DNA of 64,000 nucleotides from an uncultured Verrucomicrobia subdivision 3 bacterium. Lineage in GTDB: Bacteria > Verrucomicrobiota > Verrucomicrobiia > Limisphaerales > UBA11358. Made by a program: the position numbers and the translations under genes. Positions within the stretch are counted from its first letter, which is position 1; each line of letters starts with the position of its first letter. The stretch covers positions 62,001 through 126,000 of the forward strand of contig CAIRJF010000035.1 of assembly GCA_903878805.1 (NCBI GenBank). The letters run 5' to 3'. This document shows, one piece after another, positions 51,802 through 60,238 of this stretch. The notes under the pieces were generated by a model. The model was not told the DNA's origin and ran no database searches. It worked only from the letters and a program-made list of their open reading frames with translations.

Positions 51802-53022
51802 TTATCTTGCCGCCGCCGGCTCGTTAGTCAGCGCCGCATCCCAATCTTTCCACACCGGCTCGTAACCAAGTTTGCGAATCAGTTCCGCGACTTCCTGCGC
51901 CGGACGTTCGTCGCCGATGTTGAACTGGCCGGTCGCATTCGTCGGCCGGTTTTCCTGCGGTGCCCATTCGCTCGCGCCCGAAGCGATTTCCTTGATGATG
52001 CCGCGTTCGGTATGATGGATTTTTTCTTTGCCCGCGCCCGTGTAACCGCCCGGCTCGGTGCGCGCGCCAGCGCTCATCATCGTTATGCCCAAGGGAATCA
52101 AGCCATCGCGCAGCTTCGGCGTCTCTCGCGTCGAGAGCACGATGCCGACATCGGGGAACATGATGCGAAATGCGCAGATGAGTTGCGCCAGCTCGCGGTC
52201 GCTCATGTGCGTGAGCGGCTCGAACTCGCCTGCGCACGGACGCAAACGCGGCAGCGAAATCGTCACGGCGGCTTTCCAACAATGGCGCAGCAGATGATCC
52301 GCGTGCGCCGCCACACTTAACGCTTCGTAACGCCAATCGGCCAGCCCGTAAAGCGGCGCAATGCCGAGCCGGCGAAAACCGGCGGCGTAAGCGCGCTCCG
52401 GCGTTTCGAGGCGCCAATCAAAATTCCGTTTCGGTCCGGCGGTGTGCATCTGCGCATAAACCTCGCGGTCGTAAGTTTCCTGATAAACGACCAGGCCATC
52501 CGCGCCCGCCGCGACGAGTGGTAGATATTCTTCTGTTTCCATCGGCCCGACTTCGAGTGAAACGCTCGGCCAATCGGCGTGCAGCGCGGCGATGCAATCG
52601 CGCAGATAATTGTTTGAAACAAATTTCGGATGTTCGCCCGCGACGAGCAACACATTGCGGAAGCCCTGCGCTTTTAATTCCGCCGCCTCGCGCAACACTT
52701 CTTCGATGGAAAGCGTGACCCGCAAAATCGGATTGTCGCGCGAAAAACCGCAGTAGGAACAATTGTTCACGCACTCGTTGGAAAGATAAAGCGGCGCAAA
52801 GAGCCGGATGGTTTTGCCGAAGCGCTGCTGCGTCATCGTGTGTGCGCGCTGGCCGAGAGCTTCGAGATTTTCTGCCGCGGCAGGCGAAATCAGCGCGGCG
52901 AAATCGGCGAGGGAAAATTTATCTTTTGCGGCGGCTTCGCGCGCAGTGGAAGCGCTGGTGGCGAGAGATTTTTTGACAAGCGCAGCCAGCGGCAGGGAAT
53001 TAAATTCAGCAACAAAACTCAC
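51802..53022 (-). CDS. thiH: 2-iminoacetate synthase (thiazole synthesis)
   Basis: The 406-residue radical SAM enzyme has the cluster motif CVNNCSYC (residues about 85-92), the barrel segments LLVAGEHPKFVSNNYL and LVVYQETYDREVYAQMHTAGPK, and the C-terminal BATS domain (SAGARTEPGGYTG, FNIGDERPAQEVAELIRKLG). It cleaves tyrosine to make dehydroglycine for the thiamine thiazole ring. The start is GTG 53,022. No other thiamine gene is adjacent, so thiG/thiS must lie elsewhere. Confidence 0.93.
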   Translation of the reverse strand: MSFVAEFNSLPLAALVKKSLATSASTAREAAAKDKFSLADFAALISPAAAENLEALGQRAHTMTQQRFGKTIRLFAPLYLSNECVNNCSYCGFSRDNPILRVTLSIEEVLREAAELKAQGFRNVLLVAGEHPKFVSNNYLRDCIAALHADWPSVSLEVGPMETEEYLPLVAAGADGLVVYQETYDREVYAQMHTAGPKRNFDWRLETPERAYAAGFRRLGIAPLYGLADWRYEALSVAAHADHLLRHCWKAAVTISLPRLRPCAGEFEPLTHMSDRELAQLICAFRIMFPDVGIVLSTRETPKLRDGLIPLGITMMSAGARTEPGGYTGAGKEKIHHTERGIIKEIASGASEWAPQENRPTNATGQFNIGDERPAQEVAELIRKLGYEPVWKDWDAALTNEPAAAR

Positions 53023-53073
53023 GCAAACACTCTAGCTGAAATCACCGCAAAGTCGAGGAAAGCTGCCGGCAAA

Positions 53074-53319
53074 TCACGGCTCCAACTTGCGTTTGATGAT
53101 CAAGTCCGCAAACTCGCCGACGTTCTTGGCATTCTCCACTTCACCCACGCGGAAGCGCACGCCGAACGCTTTTTCCACCGACACCATCAGCGAGATGTGC
53201 GTGAGCGAATCCCATTCTGGCACGTCTTTCGCGCTGATGGCGGGCGTGAGCACGACCGGCTCCAAAAAAACGGTGTCGAAAATCGTCTGCAATTTGGCGA
53301 TGACTTCAGCTTGGTTCAT
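53074..53319 (-). CDS. acyl carrier protein partner of FkbH
   Basis: The 81-residue acyl carrier protein has the phosphopantetheine site DVPEWDSLTHISLMVSVEK (Ser about residue 39) and the four-helix pattern of ACPs. Its start overlaps the end of the fkbH-like gene by 14 bases, so both are made together. It is probably a dedicated carrier for the three-carbon unit loaded by the FkbH protein, not the fatty-acid ACP. Confidence 0.9.
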   Translation of the reverse strand: MNQAEVIAKLQTIFDTVFLEPVVLTPAISAKDVPEWDSLTHISLMVSVEKAFGVRFRVGEVENAKNVGEFADLIIKRKLEP

Positions 53320-55174
53320 AAGCGCGGCGGATAATTTTTATTTTGGTTTGGGCGGGCTGAAAATTTTCCAGCTTCAATTCAAATTCTCGTTTGGTTTCGG
53401 ATTCGGCGGTCAAAGTGAAACCCATCTTGCCGTAGAAATCACGCACCATCTCGTTCTTAGGCGTCGGCATATAGACGCCTTCCAGCCGCGTGCAGTTTTT
53501 CCCTTTTGCAAGTCGCACGAGTTCGTTCAAAACTTCTTCTTCCACGCCGCGTTTCAATACGCGGCAGCTCATGAGCCAGGTATCAATCTTCATCGTGTCG
53601 CCAACCTTTTCGCCAATGACGATAGAAATTAAACCGTGGTCGCCGAAACGATCTTTCAGCCGCACGCTGAAGCCGGCGAATTTTTTATCATTCATCACCG
53701 CGATGACTTCCGCTTCGCTGCGGCGGTGCGTGGTGAGATTGAACTGATTGCTTTTGTTGATGAGCTGCGAGAGGCGCGGCACATCCACCGGCACGAACTC
53801 GCTCATCACGGATTCCATTTGCAACGATTCGAGATACGACGCCATGTCCGTGACGGTCGCCTCCAGCGCCTTGCGCTGCGCGTCGGAACGATACTGGCTC
53901 GTGCGCTCGGCGTCCTCGCTCGTGATGCTGCGCGGCTCGAGCAAGCGGCAGTCGGCGAGTTGCGCGACGAAATCCGACGGATCGGGGCCGAGCAAAATCG
54001 TCGTCACTTCGGGAACAAATTGCCTCACGATTTCAATCTCCGCCGGGTTGTCGTCGACAAACACAAAACTGTCCAAGCCCAAATTTAATTCCGGCGCCAT
54101 CGCGCGGATATTTTCCGATTTTGGTTCCCAGTTCGCCTTGAACGAAACGATGTCGTCCAAACGCAAAACCATTTCGGGATGTTTCTGAAACGGCTCTTGT
54201 GCCTTGTCTAAATCATTTTTGCTGCACACAGCCAGCAGCACGCCGCGCTGCTTGAGCGACGCGATGTATTTTTGAAACGCCTTGAACGCCTCGCCGCGCG
54301 GCGAGGTGTCGCCAAGCTCGATGCCTTCCAAACCATCGTCCGCCACCACGCCGCCCCAAAGCGTGTTGTCCAAATCCAAAACGAGAACTTTTTTCGGCGC
54401 GCGTTTCAGAGAGAAAATCAACTGTGTCACTTCGCGCGCAAGCTTAACGAGCAGCGCGGACGAACACGGCTGCTTGCTTTCGAACCATGAACGCTCGTCA
54501 CGCGCAGCGAGTCCGCCGAGACGGTTTGCCAGAAATTCCCAATCGCAAATGTGCAAGAAGGACGGGGCGTTTAGCCCGAGTTCAAGATTTACCCATTTAC
54601 GAAACGACCAATTCGAGCCGAGCGTGCGCGAACGGAATGCGCCGAGATCATGCCGCGCGGGCAGCATGAAATTCGTGGTGATGACTTCGGCGCGCGTTTT
54701 TTCATTCACCTTGCGCGCGAGTTCCAAAATGGAATCCACGACATTTTTTGCCGCCGCCTGTTGTAATTCCCGCGCATCCGTCAAATGACCGGTGTAAGTG
54801 CAGCGGCGTTCGGCGGGCAAAATAAATACGACTTGCGGCGCGAAGGTGTAAAGTTCGCTGTTGTCATCCATGATTTCGGAAATGTAATTGTCGTAATCGC
54901 CCTGCCACAACTCGACCGGCAGCCCGTCTATTTCGCAAAGATGCTCGACGAGTTCGTGGAGCGGATACAGACTGTAGCCGCCCAGAATCGCGAGGCGGAT
55001 TTTTTTGGCCGGCGCGTTGGGATTTTCCAATTTGCGCGCATGCGCCTTTTTGCGAAGCGATGAAAGCAAAAATAATTCTTCAAAATCGCGCGCCGATTTT
55101 GTAAGCGATTTCAGTTGCACCCAGAATTCAGGGTCGCCCTTGAGCAGCAAATTTTTTAACAGGCCGATGTCCAT
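53306..55174 (-). CDS. FkbH-like HAD-IIIC phosphatase/acyltransferase
   Basis: The 622-residue protein has an N-terminal SGNH-like region (LAILGGYSLYPLHELVEHL at residues 60-78), the HAD-IIIC domain with KVLVLDLDNTLWGGVVADDG (about 265-284) and FVFVDDNPAEIEIVR, and a C-terminal GNAT-like domain (FGDHGLISIVIGE, NELVRLAKGKNCTRL). FkbH proteins move a glyceryl group from 1,3-bisphosphoglycerate to an ACP. The ACP gene follows at once. No polyketide or peptide synthetase is in the window, so the final product is unknown. Confidence 0.9.
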   Translation of the reverse strand: MDIGLLKNLLLKGDPEFWVQLKSLTKSARDFEELFLLSSLRKKAHARKLENPNAPAKKIRLAILGGYSLYPLHELVEHLCEIDGLPVELWQGDYDNYISEIMDDNSELYTFAPQVVFILPAERRCTYTGHLTDARELQQAAAKNVVDSILELARKVNEKTRAEVITTNFMLPARHDLGAFRSRTLGSNWSFRKWVNLELGLNAPSFLHICDWEFLANRLGGLAARDERSWFESKQPCSSALLVKLAREVTQLIFSLKRAPKKVLVLDLDNTLWGGVVADDGLEGIELGDTSPRGEAFKAFQKYIASLKQRGVLLAVCSKNDLDKAQEPFQKHPEMVLRLDDIVSFKANWEPKSENIRAMAPELNLGLDSFVFVDDNPAEIEIVRQFVPEVTTILLGPDPSDFVAQLADCRLLEPRSITSEDAERTSQYRSDAQRKALEATVTDMASYLESLQMESVMSEFVPVDVPRLSQLINKSNQFNLTTHRRSEAEVIAVMNDKKFAGFSVRLKDRFGDHGLISIVIGEKVGDTMKIDTWLMSCRVLKRGVEEEVLNELVRLAKGKNCTRLEGVYMPTPKNEMVRDFYGKMGFTLTAESETKREFELKLENFQPAQTKIKIIRRAYEPS

Positions 55175-55291
55175 GACGGGTGAGTGAGGTTATTTACCAG
55201 CCGGGAGCGCGCAACTGTTTTCTTTGGCCAATCAGTAGCGACTAAAAATTACGGGCAAACTTCCGGCCTGATATCGCCGCACCGCGCCGTT

Positions 55292-55834
55292 TCATTTTTG
55301 CTCCGGCTTTTTTATCGAAGGCTCGTTAGTGTCCGCGCCAAAATCTATCGAGGCGGAATTGATGCAATACCGCAGACCCTTCGGGCCGGGGCCATCGTCA
55401 AAAACGTGACCGAGATGGCTGCCGCAGTTCGCGCACAGAACCTCCGTGCGCACCATGCCGTAGCTGGTGTCCGTGCGCTCGATGACGTGTCCTTGCGCGG
55501 CGACTTCCGAAAAACTCGGCCAGCCGCAGCCGGAATCAAACTTGTCGTCCGACTTGAAGAGCAGCGCGCCACACGCCGCGCAATGATACTCGCCGGGCGT
55601 TTTCGTGTCCCAGTATTTCCCGGTAAAGGCGCGCTCCGTGCCGGCTTCGCGCAGGACATGATATTGTTCGGGCGTCAAAATTTTGCGCCATTCAGCCTCG
55701 GTGCGTTGCAATGGGAATTTCATGGTGGAGTTGGTTGAATTATTCATGGCGGCCGAGCTGTTGGTCGGCGCGGCGTTGCAGCCAGCGGCAAAGATACTGG
55801 CCGCAACCGCGATAAAAATTAAAGTCGTTTTCAT
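55292..55834 (-). CDS. msrB: peptide-methionine (R)-S-oxide reductase, exported
   Basis: The 180-residue protein has a signal with a lipobox ([13 protein letters not shown]) and then the MsrB domain: zinc Cys pairs [11 protein letters not shown] and [22 protein letters not shown], and the catalytic Cys in [12 protein letters not shown]. It repairs oxidised methionine in envelope proteins. Most MsrB enzymes are cytoplasmic; the lipoprotein signal indicates the periplasm or outer membrane. It is a single gene with no partner msrA here. Confidence 0.93.
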   Translation of the reverse strand: MKTTLIFIAVAASIFAAGCNAAPTNSSAAMNNSTNSTMKFPLQRTEAEWRKILTPEQYHVLREAGTERAFTGKYWDTKTPGEYHCAACGALLFKSDDKFDSGCGWPSFSEVAAQGHVIERTDTSYGMVRTEVLCANCGSHLGHVFDDGPGPKGLRYCINSASIDFGADTNEPSIKKPEQK

Positions 55835-55962
55835 TTGATGTTTGCCGCGACCAACCTATCTCACCGATGCGTCCGTTCGTCAAACGCGGACAGCCGTTCC
55901 GCAAAACTTATTTCTTCGGGTTTGGAGATGGGTTAGCCTGATTGCGTTCAAATTCAAATTAC

Positions 55963-57444
55963 ATGAAAATTTCCATTCAGGACTTGATGGCCAAAAGCGG
56001 CGTGGCGTTTGGCACGAGCGGCGCTCGCGGTTTGGCGACGGCGATGACGGATTCCGTCTGCTACGCCTACGCGAAAGGATTTCTTCAATACCTTGAATCC
56101 ATTGGCGAAATCAAGCGCGCGGGCGAACGCGTTGCGGTCGGCGGCGATTTTCGGCCGAGCACCAGCCGCGTGATGGAAGCCGTGTGCCGCGCGGCGGACG
56201 ACCTCGGCTATCGCGCGGTGAACTGCGGAAAAATTCCATCGCCCGCTGTCGCTCTGTTTGGATTTGAAAATAAAATTCCGTCCATCATGGTCACCGGCAG
56301 TCATATTCCCGATGACCGCAATGGAATAAAATTCAACAAGTGCAGCGGCGAAGTTTTGAAGTCCGACGAGAAAGGTATGAGCAGCCAGATTGTCGAACTC
56401 GACGATGCGCTGTTCGGCGCTGATGGCAATTTTGCCAAGGTTAATCCGCCGCACGAAGTTTCGCCCGAGGCTGGCGAAAATTACGTGATGCGCTATTTGA
56501 ATTTTTTCAGTCACGACGAGCTGAAAGGTTTGCGCGTCGGCGTCTATCAGCATTCTGCCGTCGGGCGCGACGTGCTGGTGAAAATCCTTTCGCACCTTGG
56601 CGCGGAAGTTACGCCGCTCGGCCGCTCGGAAAAATTCATTCCCGTGGACACCGAGGCTATCCGGCCCGAAGACGTGCAGCTCGCGCATGAATGGGCAGCG
56701 ACGGGCAAATTCGACGCGCTCGTCTCTGCCGATGGCGACAGCGACCGCCCGCTCTTGAGCGATGAAAACGGTAACTGGCTGCGCGGCGACATCGCGGGGA
56801 TTTTGTGCGCGAAATTTATGGCGGCAGATTCCGTCAGCACGCCCGTGAGTTGCAACACGGCGGTGGAAAAATGCGGCTGGTTTCCGTCCATACGCCGCAC
56901 GCGAATTGGCTCGCCATTCGTAGTGGCTTCGATGATGGAAGCCACGGCTGGCGGGGCGAAACGCGTGGTCGGCTACGAGGCGAACGGCGGATTTTTGCTG
57001 AACTCGGACATCGAAAATGGTGGAAAAATTCTTCGCGCATTGCCCACGCGCGATGCGGTAATCGTGATACTCGGCATTTTGCTGCTGGCAAAATCACAGC
57101 GACAAAAAGTTTCCGAACTGGCGGCGAGTTTGCCCGCGCGGTTCACAGCGAGCGACCGTTTGAAAAATTTTACAACGGAAAAAAGCGTGGCGATTCTGGC
57201 AAAATTTAATTCCGGCTCCGAAGCCGCCGATAAAGCGGCAATTGAAAAAATGTTCGGCGGGATTTGCGGCGCAGTTGCCGGTTTGAATCGCACCGACGGC
57301 TTGCGCATCACGTTTGTGAATGAAGAAATTATTCATTTACGTCCGTCCGGCAACGCGCCGGAATTCCGTTGTTATGCAGAAGCGACGACGGATGCGCGCG
57401 CGCGCGAAATTACTTCACTGGTGCTGACAAAAGTCGCCGGCTGA
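55963..57444 (+). CDS. phosphomannomutase/phosphoglucomutase family enzyme
   Basis: The 493-residue alpha-D-phosphohexomutase has all four motifs: TSGARGLATAM near the N-terminus, phosphoserine loop TGSHIPDDRNGIKF, metal loop DGDSDRPLLSDENG and phosphate-binding RPSGNAPEFRCYAE. The sugar-binding loop EANGGF points to a PMM/PGM-type substrate. It interconverts hexose-6-P and hexose-1-P in the cytoplasm. ATG 55,963 gives the expected N-terminus. The window has a separate glmM, so this is a second mutase. Confidence 0.9.
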   Translation: MKISIQDLMAKSGVAFGTSGARGLATAMTDSVCYAYAKGFLQYLESIGEIKRAGERVAVGGDFRPSTSRVMEAVCRAADDLGYRAVNCGKIPSPAVALFGFENKIPSIMVTGSHIPDDRNGIKFNKCSGEVLKSDEKGMSSQIVELDDALFGADGNFAKVNPPHEVSPEAGENYVMRYLNFFSHDELKGLRVGVYQHSAVGRDVLVKILSHLGAEVTPLGRSEKFIPVDTEAIRPEDVQLAHEWAATGKFDALVSADGDSDRPLLSDENGNWLRGDIAGILCAKFMAADSVSTPVSCNTAVEKCGWFPSIRRTRIGSPFVVASMMEATAGGAKRVVGYEANGGFLLNSDIENGGKILRALPTRDAVIVILGILLLAKSQRQKVSELAASLPARFTASDRLKNFTTEKSVAILAKFNSGSEAADKAAIEKMFGGICGAVAGLNRTDGLRITFVNEEIIHLRPSGNAPEFRCYAEATTDARAREITSLVLTKVAG

Positions 57445-57448
57445 TTTT

Positions 57449-59008
57449 TTAGTGCGCGCCCGGCATCGGCTTCGTTGGTGCGGTCACGCGTTTGAAGAGA
57501 AAAATCAGCGGCATGGTGACGACGGCCATGGCGCCGAAAATAAAAAAATTGTCCACGAACGCCAGCAGGTGCGCCTGCTGGTCGAGCAATGAATACACGG
57601 CGTTGTAAGCCTGTCGCGACGCGGTTACGGAATCGGCGTGGTGCGTCAGCAGTTTGTTTGCGGCATCGAATTGTTGGCGGAAGGCGGGATTGTCCGGCGC
57701 GAGATGCCCGACCATCAGTGCCTGATGCGCCTGCGCGCCGCGCGCGAGCATCGTCGTGACAAACGCGATGCCGATGCTGCCGCCGAGGTTGCGCATGAGA
57801 TTGTAGAGGCCGGTCGCATTGCCGAGTTGTTGCTGCGCCAACTGGCTCATCGTCGCCGTCGTCAGCGGCACAAAAATAAAACTGATGGCAATGCCGTTGA
57901 CGATGCTCGGCCAGATGACGTTGATTTGCGCAACCTGCAAATTCAAATTGCTCAACATGAATGATGAGACGGCCAGCAAGGTAAAGCCCACGCACAGCAT
58001 CCATTTCGCCCGCACTTTGCCCACGATGCGCCCGACAAAAAAGGTCGTGATGAAAGCGGCGATGCCGCGTGGGCTCATCGCGTAGCCGCTTTGCAGCGCG
58101 GGATAGCCCATGAGCGTTTGCAGAAACAGCGGAATTTGCGCGGTCGTGCCGTAGAGAATTGCGCCGAGCGTCGTCATCAGGATGAGGCCGGTGGTGAAAT
58201 TTCGATTTTTGAAAACGCTTAAATCCACGAGCGGGTGTTTGGCGCGAAGCTGCCACCAAATAAATGCCACGAATGACGAAATTGAAGCGAGCGTGAACCA
58301 ACGCACCCAGACTGCACCGAACCAATCGGCTTCCTGGCCTTTGTCCAAAAGGATTTGCAGCGTCGCGAGCCACACGGCGAGCAGTCCAAAGCCGACGTAA
58401 TCAATCGTCGCTGATTTGTTGCGCTGGATGTAAGGCGGATCTTCCACGAGCCATTGCGCGGCGAGAATCGCCAAAATTCCCACGGGCAAATTGATGTAAA
58501 AAATCCAGCGCCATGAATAACTGTCCGTGATCCAACCGCCGAGCGTCGGGCCCAGAATCGGGGCCACCACGACGCCCTGCGCGAAGATAGCCATCGCCGC
58601 ACCGCGTTTCTGACGTGGAAAACTTTCGAGCATGATGGACTGCGCGATGGGAACCATGGCCCCGCCGCCGATGCCTTGCAGAATGCGCGCAAAAATCAAC
58701 GTCGGCAAACTCCACGCCAATCCGCACAACGCCGACGCGATGGTGAACATCGCGATGCACGAGATGAAAACACGTTTGCGCCCGAAATGATTTGCGAGCC
58801 AGCCAGTCGTCGGCAGCACGATCGCGTTCGAGACGAGATAACTCGTGAGCACCCACGTCGCTTCTTCCGGCGTCGCCGACAAACTGCCCGCGATGTGCGG
58901 CAGCGCGATGTTGGCGATGGACGTGTCGAGCACCTCCATGAACGTCGCCATCATCACGCCCATCGCGATGAGCCACGGGCTGTGGCGCGGTTTCCATTCC
59001 AGCTCCAT
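57449..59008 (-). CDS. emrB: EmrB/QacA-type MFS drug exporter (DHA2, 14 TM)
   Basis: The 519-residue permease has 14 predicted helices and the DHA2 motifs MEVLDTSIANIALPHIAGSL (motif D1 region), RKRVFISCIAMFTIASALCG and GWITDSYSWRWIFYINLPVG (motif C region). With EmrA it forms an inner-membrane drug exporter that uses proton motive force. It starts 6 bases after the emrA stop and is the last gene of the efflux operon. Confidence 0.94.
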   Translation of the reverse strand: MELEWKPRHSPWLIAMGVMMATFMEVLDTSIANIALPHIAGSLSATPEEATWVLTSYLVSNAIVLPTTGWLANHFGRKRVFISCIAMFTIASALCGLAWSLPTLIFARILQGIGGGAMVPIAQSIMLESFPRQKRGAAMAIFAQGVVVAPILGPTLGGWITDSYSWRWIFYINLPVGILAILAAQWLVEDPPYIQRNKSATIDYVGFGLLAVWLATLQILLDKGQEADWFGAVWVRWFTLASISSFVAFIWWQLRAKHPLVDLSVFKNRNFTTGLILMTTLGAILYGTTAQIPLFLQTLMGYPALQSGYAMSPRGIAAFITTFFVGRIVGKVRAKWMLCVGFTLLAVSSFMLSNLNLQVAQINVIWPSIVNGIAISFIFVPLTTATMSQLAQQQLGNATGLYNLMRNLGGSIGIAFVTTMLARGAQAHQALMVGHLAPDNPAFRQQFDAANKLLTHHADSVTASRQAYNAVYSLLDQQAHLLAFVDNFFIFGAMAVVTMPLIFLFKRVTAPTKPMPGAH

Positions 59009-59014
59009 GAGAAA

Positions 59015-60238
59015 TTATTTCGCCGCTGGCTTGCGGTTGGTGAAGAATTTGAAAAACCAAATTGCCGCGCCCGCGATAATTACGGCAGTAATCGCCAATA
59101 ACCATGCGGGTAAAACAAATTTACTTACTTGCACACTTGGCGTCACAGAAAGTCCTGGACCAATCACAAAACCTTCCGGCAGCGGTTCGTCGAAAACAAT
59201 TTTTACAGGAACGCGTTGGACGACTTTCACGAAATTACCGGTCGCATTTTCCGGCGGCAACAGACTGAACGACGCGCCGCTGCCAGCTTGGATGCTGTCA
59301 ACGTGCGCGCGAAATTCACGACCGCCGAGCGCGTCAATTTCCACCATCGTCGGCTGGCCAGCGCGCATTTTATCAAGTTGCGACTCTTTGAAATTGGCGA
59401 CGACCCAGACTTCCAACGGCACGATGGAAAGGATTTGCTGGCCGACCTCCAGATAATCGCCCGCTTCAACTTGTTTGCGCGTGATGCGGCCATCGCACGG
59501 CGCAAAAATTTTCGTGTAGGACAGATTTAATTTTGCGGCGGCAACATTTGTCTGCGATTCATTGAGCTGCGAAAATGCCATCTCCTTTTCCGCAAAGACG
59601 GCGTCCAGTTGCTTTTCCGCCTCATCCACTTTGGAAGTTTCTTCGTCCGCGTTGTCCTGCGCGGATTTGAAATCCGCCTGTGCCTTCGTGTTGGCGGCGA
59701 GTGCGGCATCGAACTCTTGCGAGGAAATAGTTTTCTCTTTCACCAAACCCTGCGCGCGGTCGAAGTCGGCCTGCGATTTTTTGGCGGTGGACTCGGCGGC
59801 GTCCGCGTCAGCTTTCGCCTTGCGCGCCGAGGCGGCAGCGGTGGCGACCTTTGCGCGCATCAATTCCACAGCGGCAATGACGGTGCGAAAATTGGCGTCT
59901 TGCGAGACGGCGGCGGAATTTTTCTGCGCAACGGTGATGGCGTAATCAGCGGGATCAAGCTCCACGAGCAAATCGTTCGAGCGAACCAACTGGTTGTCGA
60001 GGACGTGGACGGCGGCGACCTGGCCGGCGATGCGCGGCGCGATGGAAACGACGTGGCCGGCGATGAAGGCATCGTCCGTGGACTCGTGCGTAATAAAGTC
60101 GGCGATGGATTTTAGGCCGAAATACAGCAGCACTGCCAACGCGATGGCGGTCGGCCAGAGCACCAGCGACGTGTTGAATTTTGTTACCGGGTTGACGGTT
60201 ACGATTGGAGTTGGCGTGGTGGAAGGGTTTTCATTCAT
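59015..60238 (-). CDS. emrA: EmrA/HlyD-type membrane fusion protein
   Basis: The 407-residue protein has one N-terminal membrane helix (LVLWPTAIALAVLLYFGLK, residues about 30-48), a biotinyl-lipoyl half (VHVLDNQLVRSNDLLVELDPADY), a long alpha-helical coiled-coil hairpin (residues about 125-240) and the second lipoyl/beta-barrel half (YTKIFAPCDGRITRKQVEAGD). A second C-terminal membrane helix (LPAWLLAITAVIIAGAAIWFF) is unusual for EmrA. It overlaps the RND stop by 8 bases. Confidence 0.92.
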   Translation of the reverse strand: MNENPSTTPTPIVTVNPVTKFNTSLVLWPTAIALAVLLYFGLKSIADFITHESTDDAFIAGHVVSIAPRIAGQVAAVHVLDNQLVRSNDLLVELDPADYAITVAQKNSAAVSQDANFRTVIAAVELMRAKVATAAASARKAKADADAAESTAKKSQADFDRAQGLVKEKTISSQEFDAALAANTKAQADFKSAQDNADEETSKVDEAEKQLDAVFAEKEMAFSQLNESQTNVAAAKLNLSYTKIFAPCDGRITRKQVEAGDYLEVGQQILSIVPLEVWVVANFKESQLDKMRAGQPTMVEIDALGGREFRAHVDSIQAGSGASFSLLPPENATGNFVKVVQRVPVKIVFDEPLPEGFVIGPGLSVTPSVQVSKFVLPAWLLAITAVIIAGAAIWFFKFFTNRKPAAK

